From positions 2,634,542-2,698,541 of the forward strand of contig JAWMQQ010000001.1 of the NCBI GenBank assembly GCA_033283385.1: DNA of 64,000 nucleotides, written 5' to 3'. The position numbers and the translations under genes are program-made. Positions 8,368-16,781 of the stretch are shown here, in pieces. How positions within the stretch are numbered: position 1 is the stretch's first letter; each line of letters begins with the position of its first letter. Under the pieces are notes generated by a model, which made no database searches, was not told where the DNA came from, and saw only the letters and a program-made list of their open reading frames with translations. This DNA is from Mangrovimicrobium sp033283385 (GTDB lineage Bacteria; Pseudomonadota; Gammaproteobacteria; Pseudomonadales; Halieaceae).

Positions 8368-9339
8368 TCAGCTCTCCTGTGAGCCATAGCTCCCGGTCAG
8401 GCTGTAGTAGATCATCAGCACGACGTCATCCGGACCCACCCGGTCGCTTGCCCACGCCTTATCGTAGGCTTTGGAGGGGTTGGCCGCGAGGATGCCGTCG
8501 AGGTCGGCCCCCGAATCGATCATCCCCTGCACCCGGTTGCGGATATCCCAAAGCATGTCGCGGTACACCTGCAGGCCCGACTTGTCGCCCACCGGGCCGT
8601 GGCCGGGCACCACCTTCGTCTGGTCATCGATTCGCGCCAGTACCGCATCCAGTGCGGGAAAGTACCCGTCGATGCCGCCCCCGCCGGCGAGGTCGATGAT
8701 CGGGTAGAGTCCGTTGATGTAGATGTCCCCCATGTGCACGACATTGGAGTCGGTGAAGTAGACGATGGCGTCGCCGTCGGTATGCGCGGGCGCCACGTAG
8801 AAGAATTCCACGTCGTCACCGTTGTAGTGCAGGCTGAGGGACTGCGGGAAGGTCACCACCGGCAGGGCCGCGCGCGGTGCCGGCGGCGATACGCTCTTGA
8901 AGAACAGGTTCTCCTGTTCGTGAGTCATGCGTTCGCGGGACTTCTCCTGGGCGATGATCACCGCCCCCTGCTCCGCCAGCGAGGCGTTGAGCCCGGTGTG
9001 GTCGCCGTGGAAATGGGTGTTCAGTACCAGCTTTACCGGCCCCGGCTGGATGGCGTGGACGGCTGCGAGAATCTTCCCCTCGATCGGCGGAAACTCGTTG
9101 TCCACCAGCATCAGGCCATCCGGCCCCGCCGACAGCAGCATGTTGCCGCCGGAACCGTGCATGAAGTACAGCGAATCGGACAGCGGTTCCACCTCGATGC
9201 CGACATGCGGCCAGTCGAAGGAGAAGCCCCCGGCCACCTTCCAGGGCCCGTTGCGGTCGGCGGCGATCGCTGCCACCACGACGGCGAGTGAACTGGCGGC
9301 GAGAGTTGCGGCTACGGCTGCGCGGTGCTTCAGGGGCAT
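8368..9339 (-). CDS. Exported metallo-beta-lactamase-fold hydrolase
   Basis: 323-residue protein with an N-terminal signal peptide (hydrophobic run to about residue 27, AAIA). The mature part has the complete binuclear metal set of the MBL superfamily: H109-F-H111-G-D113-H114, His186, Asp205 in HMGD and His247 in VPGHGPVG. The closest look-alikes are periplasmic MBL-fold proteins of unknown substrate rather than true class B beta-lactamases, since the region after the metal motif is not lactamase-like. It is transcribed alone and divergently from the ABC importer. A perfect inverted repeat lies just upstream of the start. Hydrolase fold is certain; substrate unknown. Confidence 0.85.
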   Translation of the reverse strand: MPLKHRAAVAATLAASSLAVVVAAIAADRNGPWKVAGGFSFDWPHVGIEVEPLSDSLYFMHGSGGNMLLSAGPDGLMLVDNEFPPIEGKILAAVHAIQPGPVKLVLNTHFHGDHTGLNASLAEQGAVIIAQEKSRERMTHEQENLFFKSVSPPAPRAALPVVTFPQSLSLHYNGDDVEFFYVAPAHTDGDAIVYFTDSNVVHMGDIYINGLYPIIDLAGGGGIDGYFPALDAVLARIDDQTKVVPGHGPVGDKSGLQVYRDMLWDIRNRVQGMIDSGADLDGILAANPSKAYDKAWASDRVGPDDVVLMIYYSLTGSYGSQES

Positions 9340-9355
9340 TCGGGAGTCCTGTTCT

Positions 9356-9375
9356 CAGCGGGATTGATCCCGCTG
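9356..9375. promoter_or_regulatory. Perfect 9-bp inverted repeat upstream of the MBL-fold gene
   Basis: Arms CAGCGGGAT and ATCCCGCTG are separated by TG, forming a 20-bp dyad 17-36 bp before the ATG at 9339. The position suits an operator or a 5' UTR hairpin. No adjacent regulator gene is present in this intergenic space. Confidence 0.4.
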
Positions 9376-9525
9376 TAACGCAAACGCCGTGCCAGATCGC
9401 CACGAGGCCGGGATGCCAGGGCCTGGCTACCTCCCGGAAACCGCCGGGGCTGGAAAGTTGACCATCCGGACAAGTTTCGGCACCAAACTTGCAGCCTGTG
9501 GGAAATACCTCCCGACACCCGAGAA

Positions 9526-10572
9526 ATGCACAATCCTGAGTCAAAAACGCCGGCATGCCGCACAGCAATTGTGCTCGCCCGCCTGCTGGGCGGCTGCCTG
9601 CTGGCCGTTTGCCTGCTGTCGAACCCCGCCCGCGCCGGCAACGACCGCTTCGTTTTCACGCTGCCCTGGCTGCCCGTGGGCGACTACGCCTACTACACTG
9701 CCGGCCTTGCGCTCGGCTTTTACCGGGATGAGGGTATAGACCTCGTCGTCAGGCGCGGCTTCGGTTCCATCGACGCCACCACCAAGCTGGGTGCCGGGCT
9801 ATTCGACGCGGGTGAGGTCGACATGGCAGCGGTGATCAGCGGCCGCCTGCAGCAGGACACCCCGGTCAAGTGTATCGCCACCAACCAGACCATCACCCCC
9901 GGCGGCTTCCTGGTGCTGGCTGACTCGGGCATCGACTCGCTGGGCGACCTCGTCGGCAGGACCATTGCCACCCAGCCAGGCAACGCCATGTTCCTGTACC
10001 TGCCGATGCTGGCCGGGCAACAGGGCTTTGACGCAAGCCGGATCAAGACCGTCAACGTGGACAACACGGCGATGGCGGGCCTGCTGCTGCGCGGCAAAGT
10101 AGATGCCGCGGCCTTCCTGGTGACCAACCAGGAATTTCTCGACCGCCAGGCCAAGCGCTTCGGCAAGTCGGTGAAGGCCATCCGCTACGCCGACTACGGC
10201 CTGGACATCTACGCGCAGTGCATCGCGGCCCCGGACGAGGTCATCGCGCAAAGGCCGGACCTGTTGCGCCGCTTCCTGCAGGCCACCCTCAGGGCGCGCC
10301 GTTTTGCGCTGGAAAACCCGGAGAAAACCGTCGAGCTGCACCACGCCGCCTACCCCGAGATCGACCGGGAGGACGCGCTGCTGAGCCTGCGGGCGGCGCT
10401 GCCCTACATGTTCAATCCTGTAACCGACAAATCCGGGCTGGGCCGCTTCGACATGGATCGCGTACAGGCGACCTACGACGCCGTGGTAAAGGCGCAGGGA
10501 CTGACCGCCGGGGCGCCCCTGTCGGCCATCGTCGACAGCTCGATCATCGATCCCCCGGGGCCCGGGCAATGA
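9526..10572 (+). CDS. ABC importer substrate-binding protein, NMT1/SsuA-like
   Basis: 348-residue periplasmic binding protein of the NitT/TauT group (NMT1/THI5-like fold), which carries small organic solutes such as pyrimidines, sulfonates or riboflavin precursors. The signal peptide ends near ARAG (about residue 38). Family features are the early LPWLPVGDYAYYTAGLALGFYRDEGIDL and the VDMAAVISG segment. It overlaps the ATPase gene by 4 bp (ATGA) and the permease follows, so all three form one importer. The downstream 2OG-Fe(II) oxygenase, 20 bp after the permease, suggests the imported compound is oxidised. The substrate cannot be told from sequence. Confidence 0.88.
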   Translation: MHNPESKTPACRTAIVLARLLGGCLLAVCLLSNPARAGNDRFVFTLPWLPVGDYAYYTAGLALGFYRDEGIDLVVRRGFGSIDATTKLGAGLFDAGEVDMAAVISGRLQQDTPVKCIATNQTITPGGFLVLADSGIDSLGDLVGRTIATQPGNAMFLYLPMLAGQQGFDASRIKTVNVDNTAMAGLLLRGKVDAAAFLVTNQEFLDRQAKRFGKSVKAIRYADYGLDIYAQCIAAPDEVIAQRPDLLRRFLQATLRARRFALENPEKTVELHHAAYPEIDREDALLSLRAALPYMFNPVTDKSGLGRFDMDRVQATYDAVVKAQGLTAGAPLSAIVDSSIIDPPGPGQ

Positions 10573-11360
10573 TCGAACTGCGCGACGTCGCTCACCGCTA
10601 TGCCGGCCAGGCGCCGGGGAGCCATACCTTTTCCGGCGTCGACCTCGCTATCGCCCGGAACAGCTTCGTCGCCATCGTCGGCCGCTCCGGCTGCGGCAAA
10701 TCCACACTGTTGAACCTGCTCGCCGGGCTGGACCGGCCCTGCGCCGGACGCGTCAGCATCGCCGGCAGGGAAGTGGACGGTCCCGCCGCCGGTGTCAGCC
10801 TGATGTTCCAGCAACCCAACCTCCTCCCCTGGGCCGACGTGCTGGACAACATCCTGTTCCCGCTGAAAATCGCCGGCGAAGACCTCGGGGCCGGGCGCGA
10901 CTACGCACTGCGCCTGCTCGCGCTGTGCGAGATGGAAGATTACGCGGCGCACACGCCGCAGCAGCTGTCCGGCGGCATGCAGCAGCGGGTCGCCCTGTGC
11001 CGGGCGCTGGTTTCGCGGCCAGCGGTACTGTTGATGGACGAACCTTTCGGCGCGCTGGACGCGCTGACCCGCGAGCTCATGGGCGAGGAACTGCAGCGCC
11101 TGCGCGAGCGCGAGCCGCAAACCGTGGTCATGGTCACCCACTCCATCGAGGAGGCGGTACTGCTGGCGGACCGCGTCGTGGTGATGGCGCCGTCGCCCGG
11201 CAGGGTGCGGGAGGTCGTCGAGGTCGGGCTGCCGCGACCGCGCGACCTGGCCCGGGCCGAAAGCCGCGAGATCGCGCAGACCCTGCGCCGGATCATCTTC
11301 GAGCGGCCTGTCGAAGCCGCAACGCCCGTCGCGCGCGCACTGGAGGCCAGCCATGGCTAG
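10569..11360 (+). CDS. ABC importer ATPase, SsuB/TauB-like
   Basis: 263-residue cytoplasmic ATPase energising the importer. Walker A is GRSGCGKST, the Q-loop is MFQQPNLLPW, the signature is LSGGMQQR and Walker B is VLLMDEPFGALD, followed by the H-loop VTHSIEEAV. These are diagnostic of the NitT/TauT subfamily. The start ATG at 10569 overlaps the stop of the binding protein. The gene's last 8 bp overlap the permease start. Confidence 0.93.
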   Translation: MIELRDVAHRYAGQAPGSHTFSGVDLAIARNSFVAIVGRSGCGKSTLLNLLAGLDRPCAGRVSIAGREVDGPAAGVSLMFQQPNLLPWADVLDNILFPLKIAGEDLGAGRDYALRLLALCEMEDYAAHTPQQLSGGMQQRVALCRALVSRPAVLLMDEPFGALDALTRELMGEELQRLREREPQTVVMVTHSIEEAVLLADRVVVMAPSPGRVREVVEVGLPRPRDLARAESREIAQTLRRIIFERPVEAATPVARALEASHG

Positions 11361-12126
11361 CCCGCGCCTCGCCGCCAGTCTCGCTCCACTACTTTCCATC
11401 CTCGGGGTGATAGTGGTGTGGGAAGCCTGCGTACGCCTGTTCTCCGTAGACAGTTTCCTGCTACCGGCGCCGACAGCAATCGCCGCAGCGATGCGCGAGT
11501 CGGCCGACACCCTGTGGGACAACACGCTCTTTACCCTGCGCACGCTGGCCGCGGGCTTCCTGCTGTCGGTCTGCGTGGCGCTGCCGCTGGCAATCCTGAT
11601 CGCCGCATCCCGCTGGCTGGCCGCGGCCGTCTACCCGCTGCTGGTGATCATCCAGTCGATTCCCAAGGTCGCGCTGGCGCCCATCCTCATCGTCGCCATG
11701 GGGACCAGCGAGGCGCCGCGTGTGGCCATCACCTTCCTGGTCGCCTTCTTCCCGCTGGTGATCGCCACGGCGACGGGCCTGCTGCAGACACCCGCCGACC
11801 TGTTGCGGCTGGCGCGCTCGCTCAGGGCATCGCGCTTGCAACAGCTGCTGCTGATACAGCTGCCCTACGCGGTGCCCTATATTTTTTCCGGCCTGAAGGT
11901 CTCGGCGACACTGTCGGTGATCGGCGTCGTGGTCGCGGAGTTCGTCGCCGCCGACCACGGCCTCGGTTACCTGATGACCTCGGCCATGGCCTTTTTCAAC
12001 ACTCCGCTGGCCTATGCCGCGATGACGGTGCTGTCGCTGATATCGATCGCGGCGTTCCACGGCATCGGCCTGCTGCAGCAACTGCTGTTTCCATGGTCGC
12101 TGTCACAGGCACAGGCCGGCCAATAG
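11353..12126 (+). CDS. ABC importer permease, SsuC/TauC-like
   Basis: 257-residue inner-membrane permease (BPD_transp_1 fold) with about six helices. The stretch SIPKVALAPILIVAMG and the cytoplasmic coupling segment around LARSLRASRLQQLLLIQLP match the EAA-loop region of NitT/TauT permeases. It overlaps the ATPase gene by 8 bp and is followed 19 bp later by the oxygenase, consistent with one operon of four genes. Confidence 0.92.
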   Translation: MASPRLAASLAPLLSILGVIVVWEACVRLFSVDSFLLPAPTAIAAAMRESADTLWDNTLFTLRTLAAGFLLSVCVALPLAILIAASRWLAAAVYPLLVIIQSIPKVALAPILIVAMGTSEAPRVAITFLVAFFPLVIATATGLLQTPADLLRLARSLRASRLQQLLLIQLPYAVPYIFSGLKVSATLSVIGVVVAEFVAADHGLGYLMTSAMAFFNTPLAYAAMTVLSLISIAAFHGIGLLQQLLFPWSLSQAQAGQ

Positions 12127-12145
12127 CCGCTACGGGGGCAATCGT

Positions 12146-13186
12146 ATGGAAGAATCCGCTGTGAGCATTATCGATATCAAGGAGAGCCAGCGCGGCAGCG
12201 AGTCCGCCCGCGCGGGTTCGCGCCCCGCCGCCGCCGGCGAGATACCCGTGATCGACGTCAGCCCCATCCACGCCCAGGAGGACGGGGAAGCGCTGCTGGA
12301 AACCGGCCGGCAGATCGCCGAGGCCTGCCAGCGCATCGGCTTTTTCTACGCCGTCGGGCACGGCGTGGAAGCGGCGACGATTGCCGGGGCCTTCGACGCC
12401 GCGCGCGAGTTTTTTGCCCTGCCCCTGCCGGAGCGGCTGCAAATCAGGCTGAACGACAAACACCGGGGCTACATGCCCATGGGCGACACCACCGTGCCCG
12501 GCTACAGCGCCAACCTGCACCACAGTTTCGAGATGGCACTGGACCTGCCGCCGGACGACCCGGATGTGCTCGCAGGCAAGCCGCTGCACGCGGGCAACAT
12601 CTGGCCAGAATTGCCAGGATTCCGGCGGGCCGTTGAGACTTACTACCTCGAGAGCTGCGACTTCGGTTACAAGCTGCTGCGCGCGCTTGCCGCCAGCCTC
12701 GCGCTACCTGCGGATTTCTTCCAGCGGCTGTACCGGCCCAATCCACTGGCCTCCATGCGCCTGCTGCATTACCCGCCCTGCCCCGACGATACCTACGGCA
12801 TCGCACCCCACAGCGACTACGGCATCCTCACCCTGCTGCAGCAGGACGAGACCGGCGGACTGGAGTTGTATACGCGCAACGGGCAGTGGATACAGGCGCC
12901 CTGCGTGCCCGGCGCCTATGTCGTCAACATCGGCGACCTGATGGGGCTGTGGACCAACGACCGCTACACCTCAATGCAGCACCGGGTGCGCAACAGCGGC
13001 GAGCGCGACCGCTACTCCATCCCCATTTTCTACAACCCCGGGTTCGATACCCGCATCGAGTGCCTGCCCGGCTGCGCCTCGGCGGAGAACCCGGCAAAGT
13101 ACGCAGCGGAAATCACGGGCGAGTACCTGATCGCCAATTTCAACCGGGTCTGGGAGAGCTACAAGCACCCGGGCGTGGAGGGCTGA
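12146..13186 (+). CDS. 2-oxoglutarate/Fe(II)-dependent oxygenase, isopenicillin N synthase family
   Basis: 346-residue non-haem iron enzyme. The N-terminal DIOX_N region begins IPVIDVSPI and GFFYAVGHGV. The C-terminal jelly roll carries the iron triad: His and Asp in APHSDYG (around residue 221) and the distal His in SMQHRV (around 278). The 2OG-binding Arg lies in RYSIPIF. Such enzymes hydroxylate or ring-open small molecules in bacteria; true penicillin synthesis is unlikely here. It is placed as the last gene behind the importer, so the importer substrate is the natural candidate. GGGGG lies upstream of the ATG at 12146. A GTG at 12161 is an alternative start. Confidence 0.87.
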   Translation: MEESAVSIIDIKESQRGSESARAGSRPAAAGEIPVIDVSPIHAQEDGEALLETGRQIAEACQRIGFFYAVGHGVEAATIAGAFDAAREFFALPLPERLQIRLNDKHRGYMPMGDTTVPGYSANLHHSFEMALDLPPDDPDVLAGKPLHAGNIWPELPGFRRAVETYYLESCDFGYKLLRALAASLALPADFFQRLYRPNPLASMRLLHYPPCPDDTYGIAPHSDYGILTLLQQDETGGLELYTRNGQWIQAPCVPGAYVVNIGDLMGLWTNDRYTSMQHRVRNSGERDRYSIPIFYNPGFDTRIECLPGCASAENPAKYAAEITGEYLIANFNRVWESYKHPGVEG

Positions 13187-13213
13187 TCCGGCACGCCCGG
13201 GCCCGGCGGCAGT

Positions 13214-13242
13214 TTGCTTTACCCCCGGATTCCCGCTATTTA
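13214..13242 (+). promoter_or_regulatory. Possible promoter of the Lrp-type regulator gene
   Basis: TTGCTT and TATTTA are separated by exactly 17 bp, ending 39 bp before the TTG start at 13282. Immediately downstream is the A/T-rich, partly palindromic ATGCATACATG, where an Lrp-family protein could bind for autoregulation. Match to consensus is only moderate. Confidence 0.38.
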
Positions 13243-13281
13243 TGCATACATGTTTCCGCAACCGGGGCCAGGGGGCATAAA

Positions 13282-13758
13282 TTGACCGATAAAATCACCC
13301 GCCAGGATATCGATATCCTGAACCTGCTGCAGCGCGACGCCACGCTGAGCACCAATGCCATCGCCGAGCGTATCAATATCTCCCAATCGCCCTGCTGGCG
13401 GCGCATCAACCGGCTGGAGGAAGGCGGCATCATCCGCCGCCGCGTGGCCCTGCTGGACCGGCACGCCCTCGGCATGGAGGTGGTGGTCTTCGCCACCATC
13501 AACCTCACCTCCACCGGCCGGCAGAACCTGCTCGAATTCGAGAACGAGATCGTGCGCCACCCCGAGGTCATGGAGTGCTATACCATGACCGGGATATGGG
13601 ACTACATGCTGAAAATCGTGACCCGCGACATCCGCCACTACGAGAACTTCGTGCGCAATACGCTCACCGCCAGCCCCGCCATTCGCGAGCTCCACTCGCA
13701 CATGGCGGTGACGGAGATCAAGAACAGCACGGAGCTGCCGCTGGATACACAGCTGTGA
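13282..13758 (+). CDS. Lrp/AsnC family transcriptional regulator
   Basis: 158-residue DNA-binding regulator responding to an amino acid or related ligand. The N-terminal winged helix reads DKITRQDIDILNLLQRDA then AIAERINISQSPCWRRINRL, with the recognition helix around SQSPCWRR. The C-terminal RAM domain has the typical VMECYTMTGIWDYMLKIV. The start is TTG at 13282, preceded at 6 bp by GGGGG; there is no ATG in frame nearby and the length fits the family. It overlaps the aminotransferase by 4 bp (GTGA), so it most likely governs that pair and perhaps the upstream importer/oxygenase operon. Confidence 0.93.
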   Translation: MTDKITRQDIDILNLLQRDATLSTNAIAERINISQSPCWRRINRLEEGGIIRRRVALLDRHALGMEVVVFATINLTSTGRQNLLEFENEIVRHPEVMECYTMTGIWDYMLKIVTRDIRHYENFVRNTLTASPAIRELHSHMAVTEIKNSTELPLDTQL

Positions 13759-14906
13759 CCCGAGTCCTGCACAGCAAGCTGCCCGGGGTCGGCACCACCA
13801 TCTTCACCACCATGTCCGCGCTGGCGGCCGAGTGCGGGGCGATCAACCTGTCCCAGGGCTACCCGGACTTCCCGCCGCCGCAGGGCCTGCTGGATGCGCT
13901 TGCCGCGGCGGTCAACGCTGGCCACAACCAGTACGCGCCAATGGCGGGGCTGCCCGCCCTGCGCGAGCAACTCGCAGTTCAGCTGCAGCGCTTTCGCGGC
14001 GTCGGCGCCAACCCGGACACCGAGATCACCGTGGTCCCCGGCGCCACCGAGGGTATCTTCTGCGCCGTGATGGCCAGCGTGCGCGCCGGCGACGAGGTCA
14101 TCGTGCTGGACCCGTGCTACGACAGCTACGAACCCGCCATCCAGCTCGCCGGCGGGCGGGCCGTCCACGTGCCGCTGCGGGCGCCGGATTTCCGGGTCGA
14201 CTGGCAACGGGTCGCCGATGCCGTCACCCCGCGAACCCGCATGCTGATGGTCAACTCGCCGCACAACCCCACCGGCAGTTCGCTGTCGCGGGAAGATCTC
14301 GGCGAACTCGAGGCGCTGGCCCAGCGCCACGACCTGCTGGTATGCAGCGACGAGGTCTACGAGCACCTTCTGTTCGACGGCCGCGAACACCACAGCGTGC
14401 TGCAGTGGCCCGGCCTGCGCGAGCGCGCCTTCGCGCATTTCTCCTTCGGCAAGACTTTCAGCGTCACCGGCTGGAAGACCGGCTACTGTGTGGCCCCGCC
14501 CGCCCTGACCGCCGAGTTGCGCAAGGTCCACCAGTTTGTCGCCTTCGTCGCGGTGACGCCGGTTCAGGCTGCAGTGGCGCAGTTCCTCGCCGACAACCCG
14601 GAGTACCCGGCCAGCCTGGCGGGCTTTTACCAGCGCAAGCGCGACCTGTTCAACGCGGCGCTGGAAAAATCGCGGTTTACCGTCCGGCCCAGCGCGGGCA
14701 CCTATTTCCAGCTGCTGGACTACAGCGCGATCAGCGCCGAGCCAGATTACAATCTGTGCGAGGCGTGGACGCGCGAGTTCGGTGTCGCCTCCATTCCAGT
14801 TTCCGTGTTTTACCAACAGGCCCCTGAACAGCAGCTGCTGCGCTTCTGCTTTGCCAAGAGCGACGAGACGCTGCAACGGGCCGCGGAGTTGTTATGCAAG
14901 ATCTGA
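13755..14906 (+). CDS. Methionine/glutamine aminotransferase, YbdL/MtnE type
   Basis: 383-residue class I PLP aminotransferase. Visible are the substrate segment INLSQGYPDFPPP (YbdL-like), NPTG (171-174), Asp199-Glu-Val-Tyr and the Schiff-base Lys233 in SFGKTFSVTGWKTGY. YbdL-type enzymes transaminate methionine or the methionine-salvage 2-oxoacid with glutamine. The start is GTG at 13755, overlapping the regulator stop. Its stop region overlaps the omega-amidase gene by 13 bp. That pairing is biochemically meaningful: the amidase removes the 2-oxoglutaramate made from glutamine and makes transamination irreversible. Confidence 0.9.
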   Translation: MTRVLHSKLPGVGTTIFTTMSALAAECGAINLSQGYPDFPPPQGLLDALAAAVNAGHNQYAPMAGLPALREQLAVQLQRFRGVGANPDTEITVVPGATEGIFCAVMASVRAGDEVIVLDPCYDSYEPAIQLAGGRAVHVPLRAPDFRVDWQRVADAVTPRTRMLMVNSPHNPTGSSLSREDLGELEALAQRHDLLVCSDEVYEHLLFDGREHHSVLQWPGLRERAFAHFSFGKTFSVTGWKTGYCVAPPALTAELRKVHQFVAFVAVTPVQAAVAQFLADNPEYPASLAGFYQRKRDLFNAALEKSRFTVRPSAGTYFQLLDYSAISAEPDYNLCEAWTREFGVASIPVSVFYQQAPEQQLLRFCFAKSDETLQRAAELLCKI

Positions 14907-15667
14907 ACGCCACCCTGCTGCAGTGCGAACTGGCCTGGGAGGACCCCACGGACAACCGCCGGCAGATCGCCGCCGCCCTGCGCAAAGCGGCGCCGTCGAC
15001 CGACCTTATCGTGCTGCCGGAGATGTTCACCACCGGCTTTTCCATGAACGCCCTGGGCAACGCGGAGCATCCCGGCGGCGAAACCGAACAGTGGATGCGC
15101 GAACTCGCCGGCGAATTCGACTGCGCCATCACCGGCAGCATCGCCGTGCACGGAAACGGCGGAGCCTACAACCGCATGCTCTTCGCCACCGCCGATGGCG
15201 TCAGCTACTACGACAAGCGCCACCTGTTCCGCATGGCCGGGGAGCACAAGCGCTACCTCGTCGGCGGCGACAGGGTCGTCGTCGACTGGCGCGACTGGCG
15301 CATACTGCTGCAGGTCTGCTACGACCTGCGCTTCCCGGTGTTCAGCCGCAACCGCAACGACTACGACCTCGCCATCTACGTCGCCAACTGGCCGGACAGC
15401 CGGCGCATGCACTGGCGCCAGTTGCTGATCGCGCGCGCCATCGAAAACCAGGCCTGCATCATCGGCGTGAACCGCATCGGCAGTGACGCCCGCGGCCTGG
15501 ATTACAGCGGCGACAGCCTGGCGGTCGCGGCCGACGGCAGCCTGCTGCTGGACCTGGAAGACGCCGCCACGGCCAGCTCTGTTACACTTTCGGCTGACGC
15601 CCTGCTGACGTACCGGGAGAATTTCCCGGCACACATGGACGCGGACGACTTCGAACTGAAGCCCTGA
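14894..15667 (+). CDS. Omega-amidase / nitrilase-fold amidohydrolase, YafV type
   Basis: 257-residue cytoplasmic carbon-nitrogen hydrolase. The catalytic triad of the nitrilase superfamily is visible as Glu43 (LPEMFTTGF), Lys108 (YYDKRHLF) and Cys142 (LLQVCYDLRFPVF). The YafV/Nit2 group hydrolyses 2-oxoglutaramate and 2-oxosuccinamate. It is translationally coupled to the aminotransferase by a 13-bp overlap, as expected for a glutamine-transaminase/omega-amidase pathway, probably in the 5'-methylthioadenosine salvage cycle; no other mtn gene is in the window. Confidence 0.9.
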   Translation: MQDLNATLLQCELAWEDPTDNRRQIAAALRKAAPSTDLIVLPEMFTTGFSMNALGNAEHPGGETEQWMRELAGEFDCAITGSIAVHGNGGAYNRMLFATADGVSYYDKRHLFRMAGEHKRYLVGGDRVVVDWRDWRILLQVCYDLRFPVFSRNRNDYDLAIYVANWPDSRRMHWRQLLIARAIENQACIIGVNRIGSDARGLDYSGDSLAVAADGSLLLDLEDAATASSVTLSADALLTYRENFPAHMDADDFELKP

Positions 15668-15752
15668 TCCGCGCCCGCGCCGGCTGCGATTGAACCGGCG
15701 TCGGGGATACCAGTCAGACAACCAGGCTAACGACAACCACAGGGGAAATACC

Positions 15753-16610
15753 ATGCAGGCAGATTCAGAAGATCGCTACACGGACGACCAGCCGCGCGCA
15801 GGGCTGCCCAAACTGCCGATTGCGCTGGTGGTACTGGCCATACTCATCGGTGTGATCTGGTACTTCACCGGGGAAAAGGCGCCGGAGCCGGCAGCCCCGC
15901 CGGCTGCCGTAACGCCCGCCGCCCCGCCGGCCCCGGTGCCCGCCGAACCCGCACCGGCGCCGGACATTCCCGCGGAAGAACCCGCACCTCAGGTGGCAGC
16001 GGAACCCAACGAACCGCCGCCGGCTCCTCTCACCCTGGAAGACAGCGACCCGGTGGTGCGCGAGGTGGTCACCCCCGCGCTGCAGGCACCGGTATACGAA
16101 CAGGCCCTGCGCCAGCAAGACCTGCTGGAGCGCAGCACCGCCCTGATCGACGCCGCAGCCGGCGGCAGCATCCTGCGCAAGGTTCTGCCGCTGCCGCCGA
16201 TCGAGGGCAAGTTCAGCGTCAACGAGGTCGCCGGCAAGGCGGTGGTCGACCCCGCCAGCTACCAGCGCTACGACGCCTATGCCGAAGCCATCGACGACCT
16301 GGACCCCGAACAGCTGGCAGCAGCCTTCCATCGCTTCCGCCCGCTGCTGGAGCAATCCTACTCCGCGCTGGGCTACAAGCCGGACGACCTCGACAACGCC
16401 CTGATCCGAGCCCTGGATCGTGTGATTGCGGCTCCGGTGCTGGATGAACCGCCGGTAGTCGAGAAAGATGTCACCACCTACAAGTACGCCGATCCCAACC
16501 TCGAGCAGCAGAGCTCCATGGCCAAGCAGCTGATGCGCATGGGCCCGGAGAACGAGCGCAAGGTCCAGGCCAAGGCCAAGGCTTTGCGCGCGGCATTGCT
16601 CGGTAAGTGA
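15753..16610 (+). CDS. DUF3014 family membrane-anchored protein
   Basis: 285-residue protein of unknown function. One N-terminal transmembrane helix (PIALVVLAILIGVIWYF, about residues 23-39) is followed by a Pro/Ala/Glu-rich linker of some 70 residues, then a soluble domain with SILRKVLPLPPIEGKF and YQRYDAYAEAID, which look like the DUF3014 family of gammaproteobacteria. The topology suggests a periplasmic domain on a flexible stalk. The start ATG at 15753 has AGGGGA 7 bp upstream; an upstream in-frame ATG at 15690 lacks one. It stands alone between the omega-amidase and a long hairpin. Confidence 0.7.
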   Translation: MQADSEDRYTDDQPRAGLPKLPIALVVLAILIGVIWYFTGEKAPEPAAPPAAVTPAAPPAPVPAEPAPAPDIPAEEPAPQVAAEPNEPPPAPLTLEDSDPVVREVVTPALQAPVYEQALRQQDLLERSTALIDAAAGGSILRKVLPLPPIEGKFSVNEVAGKAVVDPASYQRYDAYAEAIDDLDPEQLAAAFHRFRPLLEQSYSALGYKPDDLDNALIRALDRVIAAPVLDEPPVVEKDVTTYKYADPNLEQQSSMAKQLMRMGPENERKVQAKAKALRAALLGK

Positions 16611-16623
16611 TTCGCTACGATTA

Positions 16624-16705
16624 GCCGGCAGGTGTGGAGGTGATAGGCCCCCGAAGCGAATGGGGTTCTGAGCTGAGGGGGCCTATCACCTCCGCGCCTG
16701 CCGGC
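16624..16705. repeat. Long hairpin with 29-bp arms
   Basis: Arms at 16624-16652 and 16677-16705 begin GCCGGCAGG and end GGCCCCC, matching over 29 bp with two C/T differences that would be G-U pairs in one RNA strand. The loop is 24 nt. It is not a REP unit of the GTAGGAGC family and has no T-run of its own. It lies between the convergent DUF3014 and ompA genes, just beside their shared terminator. Confidence 0.8.
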
Positions 16706-16733
16706 CAAAACGAAGCGCGCGGCAAGAGACGGG

Positions 16734-16766
16734 CAAAAAAAAAGGCGGGGAAATCCCCGCCTTTTT
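16734..16766. terminator. Bidirectional rho-independent terminator
   Basis: Stem GGCGGGG (16744-16750) and CCCCGCC (16755-16761) with an AAAT loop, flanked by an A-run on the left and TTTTT on the right, so it works in both directions. It separates the convergent DUF3014 (+) and ompA (-) genes. Confidence 0.9.
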
Positions 16767-16781
16767 GTGGTGCCGGTCAGC

